Source: CAZKHG01 sp964552655 | GTDB taxonomy: Bacteria; Bacteroidota; Bacteroidia; Bacteroidales; Tenuifilaceae | Direction: 5' to 3' | NCBI GenBank assembly: GCA_964552655.1 | Contig: CAZKHG010000001.1 | Span: 62,001 to 126,000, forward strand | DNA length: 64,000 nucleotides | Part shown: in pieces, positions 33,170 through 41,525 of the stretch | Numbering within the stretch: position 1 is the stretch's first letter | Layout of the letters: every line of letters begins with the position of its first letter | Made by a program: the position numbers and the translations under genes | Notes under the pieces: generated by a model | What the model saw: only the letters and a program-made list of their open reading frames with translations | Told to the model about the DNA's origin: nothing | Database searches by the model: none

Positions 33170-35326
33170 ATGAAAACTTATAATACAAATCAAATTAAGA
33201 ATGTGGCCCTGATTGGGAATACCGGCTCAGGAAAAACCATCCTGGCCGAAGCTATGATGTTTGAGGGCAAAGTAATTGAACGAAAGGGGACTATCGAAGG
33301 TAAAAATACAGTTTCTGATTATTCGGAAATAGAGCAACAAAACCAGCGTTCGATATTTTCAACAATCCTTTACACTGAGTTCATGGATCATAAGTTAAAT
33401 TTTATTGATACACCTGGCTCAGATGATTTTGTTGGAGGCGTTATTTCGGCAATGTACCCGACTGATTCGGTTGTCATGGTGGTTAACTCCCAGTACGGAG
33501 TGGAGGTTGGAACTGAAATCTTTAACCGTCATGCAGAAAGAATGCATAAGCCGATGATGATTGCACTAAACCAGTTCGATCAGGAAAAAGCCAACTTCGA
33601 GCAATCTCTCGAGTCGTTAAAACAAAGCTTTGGCAACAAGGTAATGCTAATTCAATACCCATTAAATCCGGGTACTGGATTCGATTCATTTGTTGATGTG
33701 CTTACCATGAAAATGTACAAATTTAAAGGCGATACCGGAATAAGGGAAGATCTTCCTATCCCGGCCGAAGAAATGGACAGGGCAACAGAACTACATAACA
33801 AGCTGGTTGAAGCAGCAGCCGAGAACGATGAATCGCTGATGGAGAAATTTTTTGAACAGGGCAGCCTTAGTGAAGATGAGATGCGCAAAGGTTTATCTGC
33901 CGGGTTACTTTCCCGTAGCATTTTCCCAGTATTCTGTACCTCTGCTAAACGAAATATTGGGGTCAAACGGCTTATGGAGTTTATCATCAACATTGCACCG
34001 GGACCAGCTGACGCGCCTATGCTCAAAAACCTTGAAAACAAAGATGTTAAATGCGATGTGAATGCCCCAACTTCCCTTTTTGTTTTCAAATCATCAGTAG
34101 AACAGCATATCGGAGAAATCAACTACTTTAGGGTGATGTCAGGAAAACTCACCGAAGGTAGTGACCTCATAAACAGCAATAACGATACCAAGGAACGCAT
34201 TGCACAACTTTTTGTGGTAGCAGGGAAAACCCGCAATAAGGTGACAGAGCTCGTTGCTGGAGATATTGGGGCAACAGTTAAGCTGAAAAACACCAAAACC
34301 AATCATACACTTTGCTCATCTGGTCTTGATATCAAATATGAAACAATGGTATTCCCCAACTCCAAATTCCGAACTGCGATCAAGGCAAAGAATGAATCGG
34401 ATACTGAAAAGATGGGTGAATTGCTGAACAGGGCGCATCAGGAGGATCCAACAATTATTGTAGAACATTCAAAAGAGCTACGCCAAATCATTGTTTCCGG
34501 TCAGGGTGAACATCACCTGAACATATTGAAATGGCATATCTCACATCTCAACAAAATTGATGTTGAGTTTTTGCCACCCCGGATTCCTTACCGTGAAACA
34601 ATCACCAAAATTGCAGCTGCTGATTACCGCCACAAGAAACAATCTGGCGGAGCCGGACAGTTTGGTGAGGTGCACATAGTTATCGAACCACATGTGGAAG
34701 GGGCTCCTGCTCCCAAACAGTATAAAATTGGAGGAAAGGATATCAACATTAGCGTTAGAGGAACTGACGAGATAGCCTTAGATTGGGGCGGCAAATTGGT
34801 TTTTTATAACTGCATTGTAGGAGGTGCTATTGATGCCAGATTTTTACCCGCAATCCTTAAGGGAATAATGGAAAAGATGGAGCAAGGACCTTTAACAGGT
34901 TCATACGCCCGCGATATCCGTGTTGCAGTTTATGATGGCAAAATGCACCCGGTAGATTCTAACGAAATTTCTTTCAGGCTGGCAGGACGCAATGCGTTTA
35001 AAACAGCTTTTAAAGAGGCCGGTCCAAAGATCATGGAGCCAGTTTACGATGTTGAGGTACTTGTTCCTTCCGACAGAATGGGCGATGTCATGAGCGACCT
35101 GCAGAACCGTCGTGCAATTATTATGGGTATGGGAAGCGATAAAGGTTTTGAGATTATCAATGCAAGAGTACCTCTTGCTGAAATGAACAAATATTCTACA
35201 GCCCTGTCTTCATTAACCAGCGGACGTGCAACATACAACATGAAGTTTGCTGCTTATGAGCAGGTTCCCGCCGATGTTCAGGATAAATTACTCAAGGCTT
35301 ACGAAGCAGAACAGGACGAGGAATAA
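33170..35326 (+). CDS. EF-G paralogue (EF-G2-like) with altered GTPase motifs
   Basis: A 718-residue protein with the full EF-G domain order. The P-loop GNTGSGKT (16-23) is intact. Switch I reads QRSIFSTILYTEF instead of RGITI. Switch II reads DTPGSDDF with Ser84 in place of the catalytic His. G4 reads NQFD (134-137) instead of NKxD. Domain III has VSGQGEHHLNILKWHI, and domains IV-V have MHPVDSNEISFRLAGRNAFK and EPVYDVEVLVPSDRMGDVMS. Established: EF-G-like paralogues with altered switches exist, and Bacteroides EF-G2 has been reported to support translation without GTP hydrolysis. Inference: this is the equivalent in this organism, possibly used in slow growth or starvation. It is divergent from the str operon carrying the canonical fusA, and ends at a strong terminator. 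Confidence 0.93.
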   Translation: MKTYNTNQIKNVALIGNTGSGKTILAEAMMFEGKVIERKGTIEGKNTVSDYSEIEQQNQRSIFSTILYTEFMDHKLNFIDTPGSDDFVGGVISAMYPTDSVVMVVNSQYGVEVGTEIFNRHAERMHKPMMIALNQFDQEKANFEQSLESLKQSFGNKVMLIQYPLNPGTGFDSFVDVLTMKMYKFKGDTGIREDLPIPAEEMDRATELHNKLVEAAAENDESLMEKFFEQGSLSEDEMRKGLSAGLLSRSIFPVFCTSAKRNIGVKRLMEFIINIAPGPADAPMLKNLENKDVKCDVNAPTSLFVFKSSVEQHIGEINYFRVMSGKLTEGSDLINSNNDTKERIAQLFVVAGKTRNKVTELVAGDIGATVKLKNTKTNHTLCSSGLDIKYETMVFPNSKFRTAIKAKNESDTEKMGELLNRAHQEDPTIIVEHSKELRQIIVSGQGEHHLNILKWHISHLNKIDVEFLPPRIPYRETITKIAAADYRHKKQSGGAGQFGEVHIVIEPHVEGAPAPKQYKIGGKDINISVRGTDEIALDWGGKLVFYNCIVGGAIDARFLPAILKGIMEKMEQGPLTGSYARDIRVAVYDGKMHPVDSNEISFRLAGRNAFKTAFKEAGPKIMEPVYDVEVLVPSDRMGDVMSDLQNRRAIIMGMGSDKGFEIINARVPLAEMNKYSTALSSLTSGRATYNMKFAAYEQVPADVQDKLLKAYEAEQDEE

Positions 35327-35366
35327 ACTCTACCCTAAACCAAACCTTTATATATTTTTTTCAATT

Positions 35367-35400
35367 AAGGGGATTCCGATCTGGAGTCCCCTTTGTTTAT
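35367..35400 (+). terminator. Terminator of the EF-G paralogue
   Basis: AAGGGGATTCC pairs with GGAGTCCCCTT (11 bp, one G-T pair) around a five-base loop, followed by a T-rich run broken by one G. It lies 41 bases after the stop codon. Confidence 0.8.
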
Positions 35401-35577
35401 TTGAATCTGATCCTAATTTACTATGGATTTGAGAATATATAAAAACCAGCTAAATCCTCATAATATAAAAACAAATAATTGAGATCATTATGAGAAACGA
35501 TGGCATAATATAATAAGGAATGTTGGAAGTTTAAAAAATAATGTGGGGTGTGTTTTAGTAATATGATAGGTAACTCT

Positions 35578-37254
35578 TTAACTATCCAACAAAGGAATTG
35601 AGATTTTGAAACTACTTCCATTTTCAATATTCTGCTCAACCCATATTTTCCCGCCATGCTTTTCAACAAACTCCTTACATAAAATCAGCCCTAGCCCGGT
35701 ACCTTTCTCACCGCTGGTTCCATCAGCAGAATGAAACTGATAGGTATCAAAGAGTTTGGTCATCACATCTGGCTGTATCCCTACCCCATTGTCGGATACG
35801 GTTACAACTGCATTTTTTTTGTCTTTCTCTGCTGAAATACTAATTGAACCACCTCTAAAAGAAAACTTAATTGCATTCGATATCAGGTTTCTTAATATGG
35901 TTTTTAGCATTTCAGGATCTCCGTATAAACTTAAATTTTTATCCGCATTAAGGTATATATTGATTGATTTTTCTTGTGCGGCAGGTTGAAATATATCAAG
36001 AACATCATTGCAAACAGACCAAAAATTCAATACTTGAGGATTAAAAGGGAGTTTGCCCGATTTTGCCTGGGTCCACATCAGTAAATCATCAAGTAAATCA
36101 TACGTTTTACGGGCTGATTTATGAATATTAATGGCAAATTGCTCAACTCTTTCCTTATCATAACTTTTAACTTCATTTGCCAATAGTTCAGATAAACCCA
36201 ATAGCGCATTGAAAGGGCTTTTCAAATCATGTGCAAGGATTGCAATAAATCGGTCTTTGTCGTAGTTGAGTTCCTTTAAGCGGGAATTTAATGCGTACAT
36301 TTCATCCTGTACTTTCTTGCGCTCGGTAATATCCTTTACAAAACCAAGGTACTGATTATTTCCAATTTTCACTGCTTCTAGCAAACCAATCAGCGTAGAG
36401 CCATTTTCCCTTACCAGGGTGATTTCGCTGGAAAAATTACCTGTTTTGTTTAAGGCTGTAAATGCTTGCACAAACTTTTCACTTTCACCTTGCCCAAATA
36501 TTTTTAAAACGCTTTTAAAGTGCAACTCCTCTTTGGTATAGCCTAATAACCGACAGGCAGCCGTATTTACCTCTATAAGAAGTCCTTCTGAGTTCACTAC
36601 AAAAACAGCATCCGGTGCACTCTCCAGGTAGTTCCGGAATTTGGTTTCGTTTGCTTCAGCTTTATTCTTTTCAAGGGAGTAATGCCTGTGCATAAACTGA
36701 ATAATCAAATATATAAAAACCGAACAGTAAATAGCAGTCAAAAAGCTATCAAACCATTTACCGGAAGCAGAGGGGATTTTAACTATTAAATCGGGCCTTA
36801 TCCGTTCAATCAGGTATATTGTAATAATAAGGGAAAGAAAAAGAGAAATAATAAATTTTTTATACCTGTTAGGTGCAATTATCAGCGCAAGCATAAGAAT
36901 AACCAGTGCAATCATCATGTCAGGTCCGTCCATTCCTCCATCAAAAACCCAAATTGTTGCAATCCCAAAAAAAGCGATGATAATTATGGGCATCTTAAAG
37001 GGTTCCGTGATCTTTCGGAACTTCGCAAACCAGTAAATTACAATCAGTGAACAGAATAGTGTAATATTTGCAATAAAGGCAATCTTTGTTGGGCTGATAA
37101 TAAAAACGATAACCGCCGCTAAGGCACTTATCAGAATTCCAACCAGCAGGGCAGAAATGTATAAACGATTCTCGAGCGTGAGATTTTCATCCTCTGAAAA
37201 AATATAGCTAAAACCCCTTTTTATTTTATTAAAAATTTCGCTCAAAAAAATCAT
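35578..37254 (-). CDS. PAS-domain membrane sensor histidine kinase
   Basis: A 558-residue kinase. After a short cytoplasmic start, about six membrane helices span residues ~30-180. A charged linker leads to one PAS domain (about 205-310; FRNYLESAPDAVFVVNSEG and a PAC end GFVKDITERKKVQDEM). The HisKA box is IAILAHDLKSPFNALLG (phospho-acceptor His about 342). The ATPase domain is complete: N-box LRNLISNAIKFS, G1 VSDNGVGI (about 486) and G2 GEKGTGLGLILCKEF (about 520). No response regulator is adjacent, so the partner is unknown. Unlike the kinase at 6398-8164, this one should be active. Confidence 0.93.
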   Translation of the reverse strand: MIFLSEIFNKIKRGFSYIFSEDENLTLENRLYISALLVGILISALAAVIVFIISPTKIAFIANITLFCSLIVIYWFAKFRKITEPFKMPIIIIAFFGIATIWVFDGGMDGPDMMIALVILMLALIIAPNRYKKFIISLFLSLIITIYLIERIRPDLIVKIPSASGKWFDSFLTAIYCSVFIYLIIQFMHRHYSLEKNKAEANETKFRNYLESAPDAVFVVNSEGLLIEVNTAACRLLGYTKEELHFKSVLKIFGQGESEKFVQAFTALNKTGNFSSEITLVRENGSTLIGLLEAVKIGNNQYLGFVKDITERKKVQDEMYALNSRLKELNYDKDRFIAILAHDLKSPFNALLGLSELLANEVKSYDKERVEQFAINIHKSARKTYDLLDDLLMWTQAKSGKLPFNPQVLNFWSVCNDVLDIFQPAAQEKSINIYLNADKNLSLYGDPEMLKTILRNLISNAIKFSFRGGSISISAEKDKKNAVVTVSDNGVGIQPDVMTKLFDTYQFHSADGTSGEKGTGLGLILCKEFVEKHGGKIWVEQNIENGSSFKISIPLLDS

Positions 37255-37591
37255 CTACTTTATATGCTTTTCGTAATCTGTTGCTTATAAGCAATTTAAA
37301 TTTAAACACAAAAACCTCTGATGCCCAAAAAGGAATTTTTGGAACTTTAAAGTTAATTTTTAAAGTATTCGCTTATAAATATAGTAGTTGATTTTTGTCA
37401 CCCTTTCGTCAAATAAAAAATGTATAATCAACCCAAAATTTTATTCTTGATATTAAGTTCGGAATAAATTGCCAAACAATCATCTAAATAATTAAATATT
37501 AACAGAATAACAGGTTAACTTCAATTTTAATTGTTAGTTTACCTTATTATATTAATGATTATTCTAATTTTGCCAGCATAATAAAAAAATT
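37255..37591. other. AT-rich divergent intergenic region with two adjacent palindromes
   Basis: The 337-base gap separates the sensor kinase from the divergent cyclophilin gene. It holds CCAAAAA-GGAA-TTTTTGG (37325-37342) directly followed by the perfect palindrome AACTTTAAAGTT (37343-37354), and the ppiB promoter near its right end. No small gene was recognised. Confidence 0.6.
37565..37572 (+). promoter_or_regulatory. -7 element of the ppiB promoter
   Basis: TAATTTTG matches TAnnTTTG and lies 19 bases before the ATG, giving a very short leader. The -33 position is only weakly supported (TTTA 23 bases upstream). Confidence 0.5.
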
Positions 37592-38050
37592 ATGAGAACT
37601 GCCGAAATACACACTGCCAAAGGGGTTATGAAGGTCAACTTCTACGAAGACGATGCTCCAAATACGGTTGCAAACTTTGTTAAACTAGCCAGGGAGGGAT
37701 TTTATGATGGGCTGGCGTTTCATCGGGTGATTCCTAACTTTGTTATTCAAGGTGGATGCCCTTTCTCAAGGGATATGGGCAATCCCAGGGTTGGCACTGG
37801 TGGCCCGGGTTACAAAATTGATTGTGAACTAACCGGCAATAATCAGTACCATGATCGTGGAGTGCTTTCAATGGCTCATGCAGGTAGAAACACCGGAGGT
37901 TCACAATTCTTTATTTGCCACGGAAGACAAAACACCCAGCATTTAGATAGACAACATACCTGCTTTGGTAAAGTTTACGAAGGTCTGGAAGTAATAGATG
38001 CCATAAAAGCTGGGGATAAAATTGAGAAGGTTGTGATTGTTGAAAGCTAG
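37592..38050 (+). CDS. ppiB: Peptidylprolyl isomerase, cyclophilin type
   Basis: A 152-residue single-domain cyclophilin that catalyses cis-trans isomerisation of X-Pro bonds. Catalytic and binding segments are visible: FHRVIPNFVIQGGCP (with the active-site Arg), GRNTGGSQFFICHG (Gln/Phe pocket) and HLDRQHTCFGKVYEGLEVI. No signal peptide is present, so it should be cytosolic. The isolated cluster position and its own promoter suggest a monocistronic gene. Confidence 0.96.
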   Translation: MRTAEIHTAKGVMKVNFYEDDAPNTVANFVKLAREGFYDGLAFHRVIPNFVIQGGCPFSRDMGNPRVGTGGPGYKIDCELTGNNQYHDRGVLSMAHAGRNTGGSQFFICHGRQNTQHLDRQHTCFGKVYEGLEVIDAIKAGDKIEKVVIVES

Positions 38051-38126
38051 TTTGAATCTCAAGGTTTAAACTCAGATTAGCGATCAATTATTTTAACCTT
38101 GCAAGTATAGGGTTTAATTTGAGCTG

Positions 38127-38708
38127 TTATTCCTTAATAAATTCTTCTGTACCTATAACCTTCCCGTAGCTCTTTAGGGTATTCAATGTTGCCAGGTGAA
38201 CCATCCTGGCAGGAACAACCTCATTTCCCCACTTCAGGTCTTTAGTGGCACATGCATCGTGAATCAGAGTAACATTATAGCCAAGGTCATACCCTGCTCT
38301 TACCGCTGCTTCAACACACATATGGGTTTGCATACCGCAGATAACCAGATTCTTAACGCCAATACTTTTCAAGTATTCATCCAAACCGGTTCCGTTAAAT
38401 GAGCTTACCTCCTTCTTGGTAAATATCTTTTCTCCATCGATAGGTTTTACGGTTTCATGGATATCAGATTGGGTTGCCGATTGATGTTTTACATGAACTA
38501 CAGGCCATCCTTTTAGTCTGAAATAGGCAAGCAGTTTTGCTGCATTATCTGCCGCTGCCTGAGGTTCAACCAGCTCCGATTTTCCACCCGGAAAATAGAA
38601 ATACTGAACATCAACAATCAGCAAGGCTGTTTTTGGGCTATCGGGAGTTTGGGTTTTTCCTATAATAAAGATTAAAGATAAAGTAATTAGTATAAGTGTC
38701 TTTTTCAT
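38127..38708 (-). CDS. Exported isochorismatase-like cysteine hydrolase
   Basis: A 193-residue protein. Residues 1-19 form a signal peptide (hydrophobic LILITLSLIFIIG then KTQTP). The cysteine-hydrolase fold shows the triad: Asp in LLIVDVQYFYFPGG (about 32), Lys in FTKKEVSSFNGT (about 97) and Cys131 in GMQTHMCVEAAVRAG. These enzymes hydrolyse amide or ether bonds of small molecules (nicotinamide, carbamoyl compounds, isochorismate); the substrate cannot be told. A signal peptide is unusual for the family. A TATATTTG element lies about 40 bases upstream. Confidence 0.9.
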   Translation of the reverse strand: MKKTLILITLSLIFIIGKTQTPDSPKTALLIVDVQYFYFPGGKSELVEPQAAADNAAKLLAYFRLKGWPVVHVKHQSATQSDIHETVKPIDGEKIFTKKEVSSFNGTGLDEYLKSIGVKNLVICGMQTHMCVEAAVRAGYDLGYNVTLIHDACATKDLKWGNEVVPARMVHLATLNTLKSYGKVIGTEEFIKE

Positions 38709-38747
38709 AATTCAAGATTTAATTGAAAACGATAAAAATTAGTTGGA

Positions 38748-38755
38748 CAAATATA
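38748..38755 (-). promoter_or_regulatory. -7 element of the cysteine-hydrolase promoter
   Basis: On the minus strand TATATTTG (38755 to 38748) matches TAnnTTTG, with a TTG (38780 to 38778) 22 bases upstream inside the terminator hairpin of the preceding gene. Confidence 0.45.
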
Positions 38756-38770
38756 AGTTTTTAAAAATAA

Positions 38771-38798
38771 ATAAGGCAACCACGCCAGGTTGCCTTAT
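38771..38798 (-). terminator. Terminator after the small 77-residue gene
   Basis: An 11-bp perfect stem, ATAAGGCAACC with GGTTGCCTTAT, loop ACGCCA. On the minus strand it is followed by TTATTTTTA. It lies 26 bases after the stop of the small gene. Confidence 0.75.
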
Positions 38799-38823
38799 CT
38801 TGTCGTTGGGCAAAAAAGAACCG

Positions 38824-39057
38824 TTAACTCTTAAAAAAGAAACAGGCTCTGGATCTTTGATATTTTTCTTCGGATTGTTCCTCAAGTAGTTTAATATCTA
38901 CCTGTTGAACAAATATTTCGTAGAATGATAATAAACTTGGATCAGTTTTTTCAGGGATCTCAAGGTCGAAAAATATCACCTCCCTGTAAAAGAAGTATGG
39001 GTTGTGCGACATGAAAATGTTGCATACCTGATTAGCCAATATATTCAAAACGCCCAT
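38824..39057 (-). CDS. Small protein of unknown function
   Basis: A 77-residue protein not matched to a known family. It has a hydrophobic-aromatic first half (MGVLNILANQVCNIFMSHNP, then FFYREVIFFDLEIP) and a charged second half (DIKLLEEQSEEKYQRSR) ending in CFFFKS. It has no clear signal peptide. Support for it being a gene: it fills a gap between the cysteine hydrolase and tRNA-His, is followed by a strong terminator in the correct direction, and has a TACTTTAG -7-like element about 20-25 bases before the ATG. It may be a lineage-specific gene. Confidence 0.55.
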   Translation of the reverse strand: MGVLNILANQVCNIFMSHNPYFFYREVIFFDLEIPEKTDPSLLSFYEIFVQQVDIKLLEEQSEEKYQRSRACFFFKS

Positions 39058-39178
39058 ACCTAAAATTTTTACTCAACTAAAGTATGGAAAAACATTTCCT
39101 AAATCAATTATTAAGTAATTATTTTTGAGTGATTTAGATCAACTTTTTTGTTGATTGAGCACATTTAACTAGAGAGAA

Positions 39179-39206
39179 TAAAAAATCCCGACGTTAAGTC
39201 GGGATT
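39179..39206 (-). terminator. Terminator after tRNA-His
   Basis: On the minus strand AATCCCGAC pairs with GTCGGGATT around a five-base loop and is followed by TTTTTTA. It begins two bases past the mature tRNA 3' end. Confidence 0.85.
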
Positions 39207-39207
39207 G

Positions 39208-39282
39208 GGTGGAAGATGGGATTCGAACCCACGACCAACGGAACCACAATCCGCTACTCTAACCAACTGAGCTACATCCACC
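39208..39282 (-). tRNA. tRNA-His (anticodon GUG)
   Basis: Read on the minus strand, the cloverleaf is complete: acceptor GTGGATG with an extra encoded G at -1 (opposite C73), D-arm TAGCTCAGTTGGTTAGAG, anticodon loop TTGTGGT with anticodon GTG, and T-arm GGGTTCGAATCCC. The additional 5' G is the hallmark recognised by HisRS. One T-T mismatch is seen in the acceptor stem and the terminal CCA is not encoded. Confidence 0.95.
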
Positions 39283-39294
39283 GTTTAGAGGGGG

Positions 39295-39324
39295 CAAAGA
39301 TAATAAAATTATAAAACTGGAAAA
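39295..39324 (-). promoter_or_regulatory. Promoter of tRNA-His
   Basis: On the minus strand a perfect TATCTTTG (39302 to 39295) lies 12 bases before the tRNA 5' end, with TTTT (39324 to 39321) 18 bases upstream as a weak -33. Confidence 0.55.
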
Positions 39325-39351
39325 TAGTTAGCCCAAAGTTTTTGATGCTAA

Positions 39352-39885
39352 TTATCGTAAAGTGTAAGGTTCCAACTTTTTAACCACTTCTGCAGGCACT
39401 CCTGCTAAAAGTTGATCACCATCGGGGAATGATCTGGTTACCACTGCACCGGCAGCTACAACGGTATGATCGCCCAGCTGAACTCCGGGCAAAATAACAC
39501 ACCCACTGGTTAGCAACGAATTCCGTCCAACTCTTATGGGCACTTCAACTCTGTATTGGTTATAATTGGTCAAATCATGATCCATGCTTATAATAGAAAC
39601 CTTAGGGCCAATCCAGACATTTTCCCCAAGTTCGATGCCATTTCGCCCATCAATATAACATCCCATCATCGATCCGGGGGTTTCAGTTCCCCTGATAATT
39701 TTCTCATGCCCTTTTATCTCAGATGTCCAATGAACCGGCCATGGAACATGGCCATTTATCCTGAAAATTTTTTGAGCAACAAAACATTTTAATAATTTCC
39801 GAAAGGGATAGATGCGGTAGTCAAAACCTGGGTAAGCCCAACGGAAAAGGAGGAAGCCAAATATGTTTACAACAACTCTTTTCAT
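39352..39885 (-). CDS. Hexapeptide-repeat acyltransferase
   Basis: A 177-residue trimeric LbH-type transferase. It shows hexapeptide-like repeats (GIELGENVWIGPKVSI, RVGRNSLLTSGCVILPGVQL, DHTVVAAGAVVTRSF) and the catalytic His in ISMDHDLTN. The C-terminal AGVPAEVVKKL is typical of O-acetyltransferases. It probably acetylates a sugar. It lies 29 bases after the asparagine-synthase-like gene and ends the cluster, fitting a role in decorating a surface polysaccharide. Confidence 0.88.
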   Translation of the reverse strand: MKRVVVNIFGFLLFRWAYPGFDYRIYPFRKLLKCFVAQKIFRINGHVPWPVHWTSEIKGHEKIIRGTETPGSMMGCYIDGRNGIELGENVWIGPKVSIISMDHDLTNYNQYRVEVPIRVGRNSLLTSGCVILPGVQLGDHTVVAAGAVVTRSFPDGDQLLAGVPAEVVKKLEPYTLR

Positions 39886-39914
39886 GGGTAGTATAAATTT
39901 GAATCTTGTGAGAC

Positions 39915-41525
39915 TTATTCTTTAGTTTTCAACCTATTACTCAAATGCCAGATATACCATTGGGATTTAACAGAATTAGTGCTGTTAAAATTCATTTTCT
40001 GCCCTCGGGCTTTCATGCTTTTTCTCAGCTCATTGGAATAAACTCGGCCGTTTATTGGATCGTAGCTGAAATAACGGTATTTAATACCCGAAGGTAGAAT
40101 TTTTTTGACAATTCTTCTGATAAACATTTTAGTATCAAGCAAGATACTGGCCTTCAATTTGGGTTTGGGTGTAGAAAAATCAACGCCCAGCGGACTAAAA
40201 ACCTTGTCCTCTAAAGTGCTATCATACAATTTTTTATTTTTTTTCAATTCAAGTGGCAGGTTTTTGAAGAAGTTTAGCAGAGTGTTGTCCCAAAGTGGCA
40301 GGTAATATTTATACCCAAAAAAATCATAAACTTTTGTAGCATTCACGAATAACTTGGGGTGGCTTTCGCACATGCTCCATCCGTCATACCATTCGAACTG
40401 CTCTCCATAAAAATCTTTGAAATGCGCGTCAATGGATTTCCTGAAGTTAAGTTTAATTGATGAGGATGTTTCCCTTAGGTTTAATTTAAGCGCAACGATC
40501 CTACCAATCAGCTGGTCCAATGATTCACTCCCATTAACTGCTTCCAGAAAGTTACTGCCACCAAGGGTGTCGCCTGAATGACCGGGCATAAAAACCGCAT
40601 CTGGAGGAATAAGTTTTTTGAGTGTCATCTGCCTTAGGGCAAAAAAATCCTGAATAATATAAAATGAGTTGGCGTTAGCAGCAAAATCAACATACTGGTA
40701 AAAGGACTCAGAATCAGCAAAACCATTAACCGCTTCGGGGGTTGTTTCAAAGAAAAACCAGGGATAGCCCAAACTTCTGGAAACCCTTTCCGATATTAGC
40801 ATTTCAGGGTTCCTGACCTTACCAAAAGAATAGCAGATCACGTTTTTATATCCATGCCTTCTGAACATTGATGCAATTAACCGGGAATCGTAACCACCAC
40901 TTAATGGAATTACTGCAGTTCTTCCATTTAAACCGATTATCAGGTTGGAGAATATTTTATCAAGTAGTTGTATGAATTGATGCGTTGCCTGATTCATATT
41001 CATTTCTAAAATGCTATCGGTAAGATACCTGAAATAAGGGGTTGTATTGATTACTCCATCGCTGAAATGAAGGATATCTCCGGCTTTTATTTGACTGATA
41101 GGTTTATATAAGGTTTTGTCCCCTAAAACATAGCCAGCAGACAGGTATTCATCCACGGCTGATCCATCAGGGGTTTCGTTTGGAAACAAATTATCTCTGA
41201 GTAAAAGAACAGAATCCGAGAGAAAAATCGAATTATTATGAATGGCATAAAAAAGGGGAAATGTTCTGCACCTATCAACACCTGCAACCAGGCCCTCCTC
41301 CGATACCTTTATAATGCTGAAATGTCCTGAAATATTATCAACCAATTGTTTAAGTTCCTGATAACTTTTTACTGGTTGCACTATACTTAGAAGTTTAGCA
41401 TCCTCAAAGAACTCACCGGAATTATCAACAGCCCAACCCTTAACGAATGATCCATCATTGCCAAACCAGGAATAGCCGTGGTTGAAAACCAGCTGTATTG
41501 AAATCAGATTATTTGAATATTTCAT
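39915..41525 (-). CDS. Asparagine-synthase-like protein without the glutaminase Cys
   Basis: A 536-residue protein. The C-terminal part has the synthetase PP-loop SGGYDSR (about 208-214) for adenylating a carboxylate, with the AsnB-type region around it. The N-terminal ~190 residues resemble the class II glutamine amidotransferase fold but the mature protein would begin MKYSNN, not MC, so the nucleophilic Cys is missing and ammonia from glutamine is unlikely. It may use another amine donor or form an amide on a sugar or lipid. The ATG at 41525 overlaps the end of the flippase gene by 17 bases; upstream in-frame Met is less likely. Confidence 0.85.
   Translation of the reverse strand: MKYSNNLISIQLVFNHGYSWFGNDGSFVKGWAVDNSGEFFEDAKLLSIVQPVKSYQELKQLVDNISGHFSIIKVSEEGLVAGVDRCRTFPLFYAIHNNSIFLSDSVLLLRDNLFPNETPDGSAVDEYLSAGYVLGDKTLYKPISQIKAGDILHFSDGVINTTPYFRYLTDSILEMNMNQATHQFIQLLDKIFSNLIIGLNGRTAVIPLSGGYDSRLIASMFRRHGYKNVICYSFGKVRNPEMLISERVSRSLGYPWFFFETTPEAVNGFADSESFYQYVDFAANANSFYIIQDFFALRQMTLKKLIPPDAVFMPGHSGDTLGGSNFLEAVNGSESLDQLIGRIVALKLNLRETSSSIKLNFRKSIDAHFKDFYGEQFEWYDGWSMCESHPKLFVNATKVYDFFGYKYYLPLWDNTLLNFFKNLPLELKKNKKLYDSTLEDKVFSPLGVDFSTPKPKLKASILLDTKMFIRRIVKKILPSGIKYRYFSYDPINGRVYSNELRKSMKARGQKMNFNSTNSVKSQWYIWHLSNRLKTKE

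Noticed and set aside
38061..38102. Inverted repeat CAAGGTTTAAA ... TTTTAACCTTG between ppiB and the cysteine hydrolase
   Set aside because: The loop is about 20 bases and no T-run follows, so it is not a convincing terminator.
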